Source: CAYQQU01 sp964419545
Lineage (GTDB): Bacteria > Bacteroidota > Bacteroidia > Chitinophagales > Saprospiraceae
Assembly (NCBI GenBank): GCA_964419545.1
Contig: CAYQQU010000002.1
Location: 62,001-126,000 of the forward strand
Reading direction: 5' to 3'
Length of the DNA stretch: 64,000 nt
The position numbers were made by a program, and so were the translations under genes. The number at the start of each line of letters is the position of its first letter. Position 1 is the first letter of the stretch. Positions 7,798-16,754 of the stretch are shown piece by piece. The notes beneath the pieces were generated by a model. It made no database searches. It was given only the letters and a program-made list of their open reading frames with translations, and was not told the origin of the DNA.

Positions 7798-8778
7798 TCA
7801 CGTCCAGTACTGCCGGATAACCTCTTCGGCGTCTTTCCCCTGCGGAGTATGAGAAGTAGCGTGGCGGCCCTCCCGGTCGAGCAGGTAGTCGCCGGTGGAA
7901 GGATTGTCCCACCACCACCAAAAGGCGCCCTGCAGCCAGTCCCGGTCTTCGAAAGCACGGAAGAAAGATTCGTAATAATTGGCCTGCTCTTCCCAGTCGG
8001 GAGCGCTTTTTTGCCGAAACTTCCAAGGCTTGCGCGCGCCTCCGGTGGCGCTCGCCGCGCCGAGTTCGGTGAACAGAATGGGCTGTCGCAGTCTGGTCTT
8101 TTTATACCAGCGTTCGATGGCGAGGATGCCGGCGTTCCACCCTTTTTGCATGCGTTTGACCGAATTTTTCCGGCTGCCCGCCACCGGGAAGTAGGCGTCG
8201 ATGCCGATGTAATCCAGGTCTTCCCAAAAGGTCACTTTTTTGAAGCCGCACTTTTTGTTGAAGTTGGCGGCGTAGGTCAGCGGTCCCGGATAAGCGCCGC
8301 GGATGTCCTGAATGAGGGCGCGCCACATCGGTTGGTTGACGCGATCCATGGGAAATTCGCAGCCGACGCAGAGGAGCGCGACCGCCAATTCACCAGCTAT
8401 CCCGGCGTAATGGAGCATCATCTCCCGGTAGCTGGCCATCCATTTTTCCCAGTCCTCCGGCCGGAATTCACCCCGCCAGGTGTGGTCGCGAGCGTCGACC
8501 ATGGGTTTGAGCAACACCTTAAGGTCCAGGTGATGCAGGTATTCGATGAGGTGCCTGAGCGAAGCATCGGAAACTGTCTTGCTGTCGTGCCGTCCGATCT
8601 GAACAGCCCATTTGTCGTCCTGGTACCAAAAAATATTCACCGCTACCCAATTAACGCCTGTTTTGACCAGGTTGTCGACGGCCTCGTCGGAAGCCGGGCT
8701 GGAGAATACCTGCGGATGAAAACCGGCGTAATTCATGCCTTTCATAAAACCAGGCCGTGAAAAAATGGACATCGGCAA
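7798..8778 (-). CDS. Glycoside hydrolase family 113-like protein (beta-mannanase type)
   Basis: A 326-residue (beta/alpha)8 protein resembling GH113. Characteristic segments are GVNWVAVNIFWYQDD, LKVLLKPMVDARDHTWRGEF, LLCVGCEF with probable acid/base E141, IGIDAYFP, and ILFTELGAAS with probable nucleophile E238. GH113 members cleave beta-1,4-mannan or manno-oligosaccharides, so this is the inferred substrate class. There is no signal peptide, so a cytoplasmic location is likely unless the start is wrong; alternative ATGs lie at 8772 and 8745 (MKGMNYAGFH, which matches where the fold begins). No SusC/SusD pair, transporter or other glycosidase lies beside it, so this is not a polysaccharide utilisation locus. 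Confidence 0.78.
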   Translation of the reverse strand: MPMSIFSRPGFMKGMNYAGFHPQVFSSPASDEAVDNLVKTGVNWVAVNIFWYQDDKWAVQIGRHDSKTVSDASLRHLIEYLHHLDLKVLLKPMVDARDHTWRGEFRPEDWEKWMASYREMMLHYAGIAGELAVALLCVGCEFPMDRVNQPMWRALIQDIRGAYPGPLTYAANFNKKCGFKKVTFWEDLDYIGIDAYFPVAGSRKNSVKRMQKGWNAGILAIERWYKKTRLRQPILFTELGAASATGGARKPWKFRQKSAPDWEEQANYYESFFRAFEDRDWLQGAFWWWWDNPSTGDYLLDREGRHATSHTPQGKDAEEVIRQYWT

Positions 8779-8830
8779 GTTGATCTGTTGGTTAAGGCAA
8801 AGTAAAATAAAAAAAGCTGCCCAATGCCGT

Positions 8831-10963
8831 TTAGCCCGGCATAAAACCGCCGCGCTTTTTCAGAACGGACTGTAGAACGGACTCCGGCGCCTCTGCGAAA
8901 CGCGCAAAGGTAACGGCGGCAGTTGCTCGCCCGGAGGTGAGGGTCCGGAGGTGGGCCGCGTAGCCGAACAACTCGGCCAGCGGCGCCTCCGCCTTGATGA
9001 GGTGGTGGCTCGCCTTGGGCTCCATGCCCAGAGGAACGCCCCGGCGCCGGTTGAGGTCGCCCATCACGCCGCCGATATATTCTTCGGGGCAGGCGATCTC
9101 CAGAGACATAACGGGCTCAACCAGCACGGGCCGGGCCAGGGGCGTTGCGGCCAGGAAGCCTTCCCGCGCGCACAACTCGCAGGCCCGTTCGTTGGTCAGT
9201 CCGGCGCGCACCTCCGCATTGGTGAGGGTAGCTTTCAGGCTGTGCATCTCGAAACCGGCCAGCGGGCCGACGCTCAGCATGTTCTCGAGGCCCCGCCTTA
9301 CGGCCGCTTCGTATTCGGGTTTCCAGCCGTCGGCGGTTACCGTACTTTCAAATTGCAGCCGGGTGCGGCCGCTGCTGAATTCCGGCCCCTCCAGGAAAGC
9401 AGCGTCGGCAGGGCTCAGGGTAAAGGTCAGTTCGGCGAATAGCGGCTCGCCCAGCTCCCGCTCAAAGGTATAGGTGTGGCTTATCGCCTTTGTGAGTTGT
9501 TCTTTGTAGTTGACCTGCGGCCGCCCCAGATTGACTTCGATCTTGTAATCGTCGCGGAGGCGGTGAGACATCACCTCCAGGTGGAGTTCGCCCATGCCGC
9601 GGATTAAGGTCTGGCCGCTCTCTTCGTCTTCGACTACTTTAAAGGAGGGGTCTTCTTCCGCCAGTTGCGCCAGCGCCGCTTGCAGATCATCCAGGTCGCG
9701 GCTGTGTTTCGCTTCGATCACCATGCTGATCACCGGTTCGGGAAACTGTATTGTCTCCAGCAGGATCGGATGGTCGGGATCGCAAAGCGTATCACCGGTT
9801 TGCAGGGCCTTTGCGCCGCCTAGTGCGGCGATGTCTCCGGCGGCCACTTCCCAGACGGCGCTGTGTTTTCCGCCGTGCAGTTGGTAGAGGTTCGACAGTT
9901 TTTCCACTTGTCCGGTACGGGGATTGAAAACGCTTTGTCCGCGTCGCGCAAGGCCTGCGTATACCCGGAAGAAGCAGAGCTTGCGGTGCTGTTCGTCCAG
10001 CGCGATCTTAAAGACCAGGGCGGCGAAGGGGGCGTCTTCGGCCAGCGGTCGTTTCTCTGGTTGTTGGGTAGCGGGGTCTACGCCTTCCACGGCGCCCACG
10101 TCGGTAGGAGCGGGCAGGAAATCGCAGACGGCCGTCATCAGCGGTTGTACGCCCTTGTTTTTATAGGCGCTGCCGCAGAATACGGGCACCACTTGCCGGC
10201 TCAGGGTCGCCCGCCGGGCCGCCCGCCGGATCGCGTCGGGGGTAATGGCTTCCGGCGCCTCGAAATAGGCGCGCAGCAGCTCCTCGTCGTACTCCGCCAG
10301 TATTTCGAGCATTTTTCCCCGCATGGCTTCCGCTTCAGCCTGCTGTTCAGCCGGGATGGGCCCGGTCTGGGGTCCTTCTTCCGTCCAGGTTACGGCACAT
10401 GCTTCGACCAGGTCGATGACGCCTTCGAAGAACTCTTCCGCACCCAACGGCCATTGCAGGGCGACGGGATGAGCGCCCAGGCGGCGCTGCATCTGTTGGA
10501 GAACGCCTTCAAAATCTGCGCCCGGGAGGTCCATCTTATTGACAAAAGCCAGGCGCGGCGCCCGATAGCGATCCGCCTGGCGCCAAACTGTTTCCGATTG
10601 CGGCTCCACGCCGTGTACGGCGCTGAATAAGACGACCAGTCCGTCGATGACGCGCATCGAACGCTCTACTTCCACGGTAAAGTCGACGTGGCCCGGGGTG
10701 TCGATAATGTTGATAGTGCATTCGCGATCGCGCCCCGGCCATTGGACCTGGGTGGCCGCCGCGGTGATGGTGATGCCGCGCTCGCGTTCTTCTTCCAGAT
10801 AGTCCATGACGGTATTGCCGTCGTGTACTTCACCGATGCGGTGGCTGCGTCCTGCGAAAAATAAAATGCGTTCGGTCAGTGTCGTCTTTCCGGCGTCGAT
10901 ATGAGCGGCGATGCCGATATTGCGCAAATCATCCGGGTTCGTGCGTGCTTTCTTTCCTGCCAT
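8831..10963 (-). CDS. fusA: Elongation factor G paralogue (EF-G2 type)
   Basis: A 710-residue translational GTPase from the ATG at 10963 (MAGKKARTNPDDLRNIGIAA), which is preceded by an AAAGGAAG stretch; an in-frame ATG at 10990 would add nine residues. The GTPase motifs are complete: AAHIDAGKTTLTER (G1), RGITITAAAT (G2), DTPGHVDF (G3), NKMD (G4). Domains II-V follow, with FKIALDEQHRKLCFFRVYAG in domain II and IEVNLGRPQVNYKE at the start of domain IV. The gene stands alone, not with rpsL, rpsG and tuf, and has an unusual domain IV stretch (LKATLTNAEVRAGLTNERA). It is therefore read as a second EF-G, possibly specialised for translocation or ribosome recycling. Whether a canonical copy exists elsewhere cannot be seen. 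Confidence 0.88.
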   Translation of the reverse strand: MAGKKARTNPDDLRNIGIAAHIDAGKTTLTERILFFAGRSHRIGEVHDGNTVMDYLEEERERGITITAAATQVQWPGRDRECTINIIDTPGHVDFTVEVERSMRVIDGLVVLFSAVHGVEPQSETVWRQADRYRAPRLAFVNKMDLPGADFEGVLQQMQRRLGAHPVALQWPLGAEEFFEGVIDLVEACAVTWTEEGPQTGPIPAEQQAEAEAMRGKMLEILAEYDEELLRAYFEAPEAITPDAIRRAARRATLSRQVVPVFCGSAYKNKGVQPLMTAVCDFLPAPTDVGAVEGVDPATQQPEKRPLAEDAPFAALVFKIALDEQHRKLCFFRVYAGLARRGQSVFNPRTGQVEKLSNLYQLHGGKHSAVWEVAAGDIAALGGAKALQTGDTLCDPDHPILLETIQFPEPVISMVIEAKHSRDLDDLQAALAQLAEEDPSFKVVEDEESGQTLIRGMGELHLEVMSHRLRDDYKIEVNLGRPQVNYKEQLTKAISHTYTFERELGEPLFAELTFTLSPADAAFLEGPEFSSGRTRLQFESTVTADGWKPEYEAAVRRGLENMLSVGPLAGFEMHSLKATLTNAEVRAGLTNERACELCAREGFLAATPLARPVLVEPVMSLEIACPEEYIGGVMGDLNRRRGVPLGMEPKASHHLIKAEAPLAELFGYAAHLRTLTSGRATAAVTFARFAEAPESVLQSVLKKRGGFMPG

Positions 10964-11085
10964 GTTGCTGCTTCCTTTGTCAGTCTGCAATCAGCAAAAG
11001 TTAAGCAAAAAAAAGACCGCGCCCGGATGATAATTAACACGAAAAAAACTGAGAAATATCATTCCGGTTGTCCGGGGCAATAGCT

Positions 11086-12012
11086 TCAAGCGACAAACCG
11101 CGTTTGAAAGATCTGTTCGTAGGCGTCGAATAAGTCGGGAAGCGCCAGTTGAAAAGCCCGGGGGTAGAGGAAAAAGTGGGCGACGGCCACCGCTTCTGCG
11201 TCGAGTTCCTGGAGGGGCAGATTGATCCATTCTCCGATAGCTGCCCGGCTGAACCCGCCGATCGGCTCCAGCTTTTCCCAGATATCGACGGGCGTCGGTG
11301 GCCAGGTCAGGGCGAGATATTGTTTTTTAAAAACGCGGGCGTACTCGTACAACCCCAGGTTGAAGTATTGCGCGGGCTGGGTGAAGGCCAGCATCAGGTG
11401 CTCGGCCGAGAAGAGCAGTACGCCGTCTTCTTCGAAGATCTCGGAAGCGTGAAAATGCTCGGGATACTGCGGCGAGGGGAAGCGATGCGGATAAAGCACC
11501 ACGTGTTCGAAAGCCGGCAGGCGCCAGGCTTTTTCTTCCGCGATGTGCAGCGTCATCGTCACGGCGGCGGCAGCCACCACCATTTTCAGGTCTTCCGGCG
11601 TACTTTCCATTCCCTGCGGCTTGAAATCGACAGATAGCTGATAGAGCGCTACCCGCTCGCGGAATTGTTTCTGCCGTACCGGCGAAAGGTGCTGATAAAA
11701 GCGGTAATGCCGCTCCAGCAGGGCGCGTACCGGCGGATCGAGCGCCGGCGGATAGCGCCGGTACCACCACCAATTGATCTGAGGCGCCAGCACGTAGATC
11801 AACGCCAGGATGACGACAACGGGAATGATGTACATCGAATACCCCTGATCGGCCTCCCAGGCCAGATAAAGAAAAACCAGTACCAGGACGATGAAGGGAA
11901 GGGATAGCACGCGGGCGGGCATAAACTTTTTAGCGGGAAAGATAATCAAAGTGGGGAGGGAATCGGGAAAGGTCCGGCTTATTTCGGGAAAAAGTAGCGG
12001 TGAAGTTTCCAT
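11086..12012 (-). CDS. M90 (MtfA-like) peptidase homologue with degenerate zinc motif
   Basis: A 308-residue protein from the ATG at 12012; an internal ATG at 11922 (MPARVLSLPF) just before the first membrane helix is an equally good start. Two membrane helices (about 35-52 and 58-77) precede a soluble domain with PVRQKQFRERVALY and LKMVVAAAAVTMTLHIAEE, as in M90 zinc peptidases of the MtfA type. Where MtfA has HEFAH, this protein reads LYEYARVF (residues 221-228): both histidines are replaced, by Tyr and Arg, while the Glu remains. A downstream Glu (in DAEAVAVAHFF) is kept. It is probably not an active zinc peptidase, and a binding role is possible. It precedes the EF-G gene on the same strand with a gap of 122 bp. 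Confidence 0.72.
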   Translation of the reverse strand: METSPLLFPEISRTFPDSLPTLIIFPAKKFMPARVLSLPFIVLVLVFLYLAWEADQGYSMYIIPVVVILALIYVLAPQINWWWYRRYPPALDPPVRALLERHYRFYQHLSPVRQKQFRERVALYQLSVDFKPQGMESTPEDLKMVVAAAAVTMTLHIAEEKAWRLPAFEHVVLYPHRFPSPQYPEHFHASEIFEEDGVLLFSAEHLMLAFTQPAQYFNLGLYEYARVFKKQYLALTWPPTPVDIWEKLEPIGGFSRAAIGEWINLPLQELDAEAVAVAHFFLYPRAFQLALPDLFDAYEQIFQTRFVA

Positions 12013-12062
12013 AACTGCCCGGAATTAGCGAACATTAGTATTCACCAAACCGATTTCGGATC

Positions 12063-13139
12063 ATGCAAATCACCGGCGTCCGCTGCTGGCGGGAAGACCT
12101 GGCGCTGAAGCGGCCCTACTCGATCGCCTATCGCACCGTCGATGCGGTGGAAAACGTCTTCATTCAGGTTGAGCTGGCGAACGGCTGTTGCGGGCTCGGC
12201 GCGGCTTCCCCGGCGCCCCTCGTCACCGGTGAGAAGATCGGCGATACGCTGGACGCATTGAACGACTATTCGGAATCGGAACTTCCGGGAGCGGATATCC
12301 GTCATTTCCGGGAGCTCCTTCGCCGGGCGACGCCGCTTCTCGCTTCCAGGCCGGGCGCCCGGGCCGCGCTGGATATGGCGCTGCACGACGCCTTCACCCG
12401 GTGGTTGGGCGTTCCTTTGGCCCGCTATCTCGGGCAGGTGCACCGCAGCTTCCCCACGTCCGTCACCATCGGCATCCTGTCTCCGGAAGAAACGGTGGCC
12501 GAAGCCGAAGCTTTTGTCCGGCAGGGTTTTCGGATCATCAAATTAAAAACCGGCAAAGCGGTAGAGGCCGACATCGCTACTTTCATCCGCCTGCGGGAAG
12601 CGGTAGGGCCCGATATCCGCATCCGCATCGACGCCAATCAGGGGTATACGGCCGACGACATCCGGCGCTTCGCCGCGGCAACCGCCACTCACGGGGTAGA
12701 GTTTTTCGAACAACCGCTGCCGCCCGACCGCTGGGAAGCGATGCGGCAATTGCCGGCTGACCTGCGGCGACGCTGCGCAGCCGACGAAAACCTGCTGGGC
12801 CCGGCCGACGCCCTGCGGCTGACCGGCGAACCACCTCTCTTCGGCATCTACAATATCAAACTGATGAAGTGCGGCGGCATCGAACCGGCGCTTCGCATAG
12901 CTGATATCGCCCACCTGGCGGGCATCGAGCTGATGTGGGGCTGTAATGACGAGAGCGTCATCAGCATCGCCGCCGCCCTGCACGCCGCGCTCGCCTGCCC
13001 CGCTACCCGCTACCTCGATCTGGACGGCAGCTTCGACCTGGCGCGCGACCCGGCGCAAGGCGGTTTCGAATTGCGCAATGGCCGCCTGTTCCCGCTCGAC
13101 CGGCCCGGTATGGGGGTGGTCCTCGCGGATCAAACTTGA
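12063..13139 (+). CDS. Enolase-superfamily dipeptide epimerase / N-acyl-glutamate racemase (DgcA-like)
   Basis: A 358-residue member of the muconate-lactonising / L-Ala-D/L-Glu epimerase subgroup. Catalytic features are all present: KLK bases K160/K162 in FRIIKLKTG, metal ligands D190 (RIRIDANQGY), E216 (EFFEQPLPP) and D241 (AADENLL), the opposing lysine in YNIKLMKCGG (K266), and the terminal LDLDGSFDLA block seen in dipeptide epimerases. It would invert the alpha carbon of a glutamate-containing dipeptide or an N-acylated glutamate. The following gene is DUF1611, 47 bp downstream; that pairing matches the DgcA racemase / DgcN acetyltransferase route for D-glutamate. Recycling of the cell-wall dipeptide L-Ala-D-Glu is the alternative. 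Confidence 0.85.
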   Translation: MQITGVRCWREDLALKRPYSIAYRTVDAVENVFIQVELANGCCGLGAASPAPLVTGEKIGDTLDALNDYSESELPGADIRHFRELLRRATPLLASRPGARAALDMALHDAFTRWLGVPLARYLGQVHRSFPTSVTIGILSPEETVAEAEAFVRQGFRIIKLKTGKAVEADIATFIRLREAVGPDIRIRIDANQGYTADDIRRFAAATATHGVEFFEQPLPPDRWEAMRQLPADLRRRCAADENLLGPADALRLTGEPPLFGIYNIKLMKCGGIEPALRIADIAHLAGIELMWGCNDESVISIAAALHAALACPATRYLDLDGSFDLARDPAQGGFELRNGRLFPLDRPGMGVVLADQT

Positions 13140-13186
13140 TCAAAACGCGCGCACGGAATTGGTTCCTTCACCGAAAACCTGCTGAG

Positions 13187-14248
13187 ATGGAAAAAGGAAA
13201 AGCTATCGTACTTACCAACGGCATGCTCGATACCGATAACGCCAAAACCTGCCACGGCCTCTTGCGGCACACCAGCCGCTTCGAACTGCTGGCGGTCATC
13301 GACGAAAAATTCGCGGGCCGGGACGCCGGCGAGGTGCTGGACGGCGTCCTACGACAAGTGCCCGTTTTCGCGTCCGTCGAAGCGTTTTTCCAGAAAAACT
13401 GGATCCGACCCGACTATTGCGTGCTCGGAGTAGCGTTTCAGGGAGGCCATCTGCCGGGCGTTCTCCGGCGCGATCTGCTGCTGGCGATGTCACACGGCCT
13501 GTCGGTCGTCAACGGCCTGCACACCCTGCTCGGCGAAGACCCCGAATTTTTGGAAGCAGCCCGGCGCTACGGCGTGGAGATCATCGACATCCGCAAGCCC
13601 CGGCCGGCCAGCGCGCTCAAATTCTGGAGCGGCGAAATTTTTTCCGTAAAAACCCCGAGGATCGCCGTGCTCGGCACCGACTGCGCGGTGGGAAAACGCA
13701 CAACCTGCCAGCTCATCCACCAGCATTGCCGCGAGAACGACATCGAAGCGGAGATGATCTTTACCGGACAGACCGGCTGGATGCAGGGCTACGCTTACGG
13801 TTTTATCTTCGACGCCACGCTCAATGATTTTATCGGCGGCGAGATCGAGCGCGCCATCGTCCGGTGTGAGCGGGAAGCCCGGCCCGATCTCATCCTTATC
13901 GAGGGGCAATCGGCGCTGCGCAACCCCACCGGTCCCTGCGGCAGCGAATTTATCCTGTCGGGCAACGTCAAAGGAGTCATCCTGCAGCACGCCCCCGGCC
14001 GGCCCTACTTCGAAGGAACGGAAGCCTTCCACTGCCGCATCCCCGCGGTAGCCGATGAGATCGAACTGATGAAGCTTTACGGCGCAGCGGTGCTGGCCGT
14101 AGCGCTGAATGAAGAAGGCCTCTCGCCGGAGGCGCTCCGCAAGTACCAGTACGAATTACAGGCGGAGCTGCAGATCCCGGTCGTCCTGCCTTTGCAGGAA
14201 GGCGTCGAGCGGCTGCTGCCGGTCGTCAAGGAGTTCATGTCGCGCTAA
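13187..14248 (+). CDS. DUF1611 family P-loop protein (DgcN-like)
   Basis: A 353-residue protein from the ATG at 13187 (MEKGKAIVLTNGMLDTDNAK), preferred because the family begins with this strand; an in-frame upstream start at 13136 adds 17 unlikely residues. The N-terminal Rossmann-like half (1-155, with DIRKPRP before the linker) is followed by a P-loop half with GTDCAVGKRTT at about 163-173, FTGQTGWMQGYAYG and LILIEGQSALRNPTGP. In marine Proteobacteria and haloarchaea a DUF1611 protein, DgcN, has been described as an N-acetyltransferase for D-glutamate acting with the racemase DgcA. The racemase-like gene directly upstream makes the same role plausible here, but that transfer is inference. 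Confidence 0.82.
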   Translation: MEKGKAIVLTNGMLDTDNAKTCHGLLRHTSRFELLAVIDEKFAGRDAGEVLDGVLRQVPVFASVEAFFQKNWIRPDYCVLGVAFQGGHLPGVLRRDLLLAMSHGLSVVNGLHTLLGEDPEFLEAARRYGVEIIDIRKPRPASALKFWSGEIFSVKTPRIAVLGTDCAVGKRTTCQLIHQHCRENDIEAEMIFTGQTGWMQGYAYGFIFDATLNDFIGGEIERAIVRCEREARPDLILIEGQSALRNPTGPCGSEFILSGNVKGVILQHAPGRPYFEGTEAFHCRIPAVADEIELMKLYGAAVLAVALNEEGLSPEALRKYQYELQAELQIPVVLPLQEGVERLLPVVKEFMSR

Positions 14249-14259
14249 CTCGGATCTAG

Positions 14260-16641
14260 TCAATTCAGAAACAGGATCTTGGCGACCGCCGAAGTGGGCT
14301 GGGCGTTAAAGCCGACGTTGCGGCTGTTGGTGGCGCTGAACACCAGGTAGACGCCCGACTGGGCGCGGCGACCGTTATAATCGCGGCCGTCCCAGACGGC
14401 CTGCCCGCCCAGTGCTTCTGTCTCGTAAACCATTTTGCCGTTGATGTCGGTGATCTTGACGATCGCGTCCCGCGACAAGCCGCGGATGGCGATGGGGCCG
14501 TCGTAATCCGGCCGCACGGGGTTGGGGAAGATCGTGATATCCGAGCGGTGGGTGACCCCGCCCAGCGTGGCCTCGCTCTGGAAAGAAAGAATGCCTTTAT
14601 TGGTGCCGATAAAGACTTCCCCCGACTCATCGTTGACCGCGATGTCGACGATGGTGTTGTCGAAGAGGGGCGAGTTGTCGACGGTATAGCGGGCGATCTG
14701 TTCTTCGCCGTCGGGAGAAAGGACGAACACGCCGTTGCGGGTGCCCACCCATTTGCGGTTGGCGCCGTCGACGGCGATGGCGAGTACGTTTTCCGTTTCG
14801 AGCAAAAAGGCCCCGAAGCCGTCCTGTTCGACGATGCGCCGCGTGCCCCGGCATTCGGGTTCGAAAGCGCTGCCTCCGCACTCGAAGATGACTACCCCTT
14901 CTTCGGTGCCGACCCAAACGTCGCCGTCGAGGTCGGCAGCCAGGCAATTCACACTATTAGTGGGTAGCTCGCTATTGCTGGCGGTAAAAACGCGGCAGCG
15001 GTCGTCGCCGGCATCTTCGAGCAGCCCTTCGTCGAAGGCAACCAATCCGGCCGAGCCGCCGATCACCACGAACCATTTGAAGCCGTTCTCATCGATGTCG
15101 ACCTGCGCGAGGTTGGTCTGTCCGCAGGCGCTGAAGTTTTGCCAATCGCCGTTTTCCGTCAGCACCGAGATGGGCCGGCCGTTCATGGCGGCGTAGTTGG
15201 CGACCCACAGGTTGTTGGATTCATCGAAGGCCAGCCCTACTACCCGCGTGCGGGCGACGTCGCCTTCCGCGTTGCTCAGGCTGGAGTTTTTTTCGTTGTA
15301 AAGGGTGAAGTTTTCGCCGTCGAAAACGACCATGCCTTCCAGGAAGGAGCCGGCATAGACGTGGCCGTTATCCGGATGCACCTGTACGGTCATGACGTCG
15401 AAAAAATCATCGCCGGTAGCGTCGGGCGAAGGGTCTTCGCCGCGCATGCCTTCGGTATTGTTGCGGTTGTAGTGCGTCCATAAGCCGTCTTCGAGGACGC
15501 CGAACCCTTCGTCGACGAAGCGGGCGGAAAACGTCTGGTTGACGCCGCCCACCGCCAGCCACAACTGGTTCTGGTAGGGCGTCAGCTCCCGGCTTTCGGC
15601 GGAGAGGGGGGAGTTGAACGACAGGCGCTGGCATTCGCCGTCCGAAAGGTTGTAGAGGGCGCGAAAGTCGCGGGCCGCGTCGCCCAGCCATATCCGGCCG
15701 CTTTCATCTTCGATCGCGTATTTGGGCCGGAAGGCGCAGTTGAAAGGCAGCATGACCGGAGGGCCGCTGCCGTCGTAACGGGCCACGCGGCCGTCGCAGT
15801 CGCCGTCGGGGCAAACCGTATAACCGATCAGCAAGAAGGTTCCCTCTCCGTTGAGGTATTGCGGGCTGTAGCCGGGTTCGTGATGGACGAACTGCGGGGC
15901 GCCGTCGCGCTGTACGAATAAGGTGTCGTCGATGCTGAGGTACAGCTCGTCCTCATAAATACCCAAAGCTTTGCCCCGGTAGATGCCGGGAAACCCGTCG
16001 GCCGGCCCGAGCAGTTCCCAGTTGCTGAAGTCGTCGGGGATCAGGCTGTTGCGCGGCACCCGGTAAACGCCTTCTTCCGTCGCAGCGTAAATGAAGCCGT
16101 CGTGAACGGCAACGTTGCTCACCGCGGTTTCCGTCAATGTGGTAAAGCTGAATTCCCGGGCGAACAGGTTGAGGAGCGAAACGCCGTAGCTGGCGGCCAG
16201 GAAGGCCATCGAGTCGTTCTCCATAAAAACGTCGAAGACTGCTTTCTCACCGGTGAAGTTCTGAAAGTTGCGGATCTGATTGAGGGTGAAAATATCGGTG
16301 ATGCGATCGTTCTCGAAGGAGACCAGATCGATGACGGCGTTGTCGTAAACCACCACCAGGATGTCGCTGTCGCGGTTGTAGCGGATCAGGTTGACGCCCG
16401 TGTTGCTCAATCCGTCGGTAGTGGAGATGAAGCGGGTAGACAGTTCTGCTTTGTCGAGCAGCAATAGCGACCATTCCGTTGCATAGATGATCTGCTGATC
16501 GCTCTGCGTCACCCATACCCCCGTGCGATAGGGCAGGTGGGCGCGCCACTGTCCGAGGGGCAGCTCATTCTGTGCGGGAAGGAGGGTTGAACATAAAGAC
16601 AGCAGGGCGGCAAGCAGAACAGGGAGTAGTTTACTTTTCAT
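14260..16641 (-). CDS. porZ: PorZ-like type IX secretion protein with T9SS sorting domain
   Basis: A 793-residue secreted protein starting at the ATG at 16641 (MKSKLLPVLLAALLSLCSTLLPAQ, a clear signal peptide). The open frame extends upstream to 17238, but that part is out-of-frame nadD. The mature protein begins LPLGQWRAHLPYRTGVWVTQ and continues with VIDLVSFENDRITDIFTL, the two beta-propeller architecture of PorZ. Repeats such as DGLSNTGVNLI and VWVGTEEGVVIF are propeller blades. The last 85 residues (ITIFPNPVRPDYDGPIAIRG to AKILFLN) are a type A sorting domain. In Porphyromonas PorZ is part of the outer-membrane attachment complex that anchors T9SS cargo to A-LPS. It ends 11 bp from the convergent DUF1611 gene. 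Confidence 0.82.
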   Translation of the reverse strand: MKSKLLPVLLAALLSLCSTLLPAQNELPLGQWRAHLPYRTGVWVTQSDQQIIYATEWSLLLLDKAELSTRFISTTDGLSNTGVNLIRYNRDSDILVVVYDNAVIDLVSFENDRITDIFTLNQIRNFQNFTGEKAVFDVFMENDSMAFLAASYGVSLLNLFAREFSFTTLTETAVSNVAVHDGFIYAATEEGVYRVPRNSLIPDDFSNWELLGPADGFPGIYRGKALGIYEDELYLSIDDTLFVQRDGAPQFVHHEPGYSPQYLNGEGTFLLIGYTVCPDGDCDGRVARYDGSGPPVMLPFNCAFRPKYAIEDESGRIWLGDAARDFRALYNLSDGECQRLSFNSPLSAESRELTPYQNQLWLAVGGVNQTFSARFVDEGFGVLEDGLWTHYNRNNTEGMRGEDPSPDATGDDFFDVMTVQVHPDNGHVYAGSFLEGMVVFDGENFTLYNEKNSSLSNAEGDVARTRVVGLAFDESNNLWVANYAAMNGRPISVLTENGDWQNFSACGQTNLAQVDIDENGFKWFVVIGGSAGLVAFDEGLLEDAGDDRCRVFTASNSELPTNSVNCLAADLDGDVWVGTEEGVVIFECGGSAFEPECRGTRRIVEQDGFGAFLLETENVLAIAVDGANRKWVGTRNGVFVLSPDGEEQIARYTVDNSPLFDNTIVDIAVNDESGEVFIGTNKGILSFQSEATLGGVTHRSDITIFPNPVRPDYDGPIAIRGLSRDAIVKITDINGKMVYETEALGGQAVWDGRDYNGRRAQSGVYLVFSATNSRNVGFNAQPTSAVAKILFLN

Positions 16642-16754
16642 ATCGGAAGTAGTAAGTAACAGCAGCGCCGTTCGAGTTTTATGCGTCAGGCGAGGCGCCG
16701 TATCGCCAAATAAAAAACTTTCCGGCAAAAGTAATATTGTCCGGCCGAAAGACA

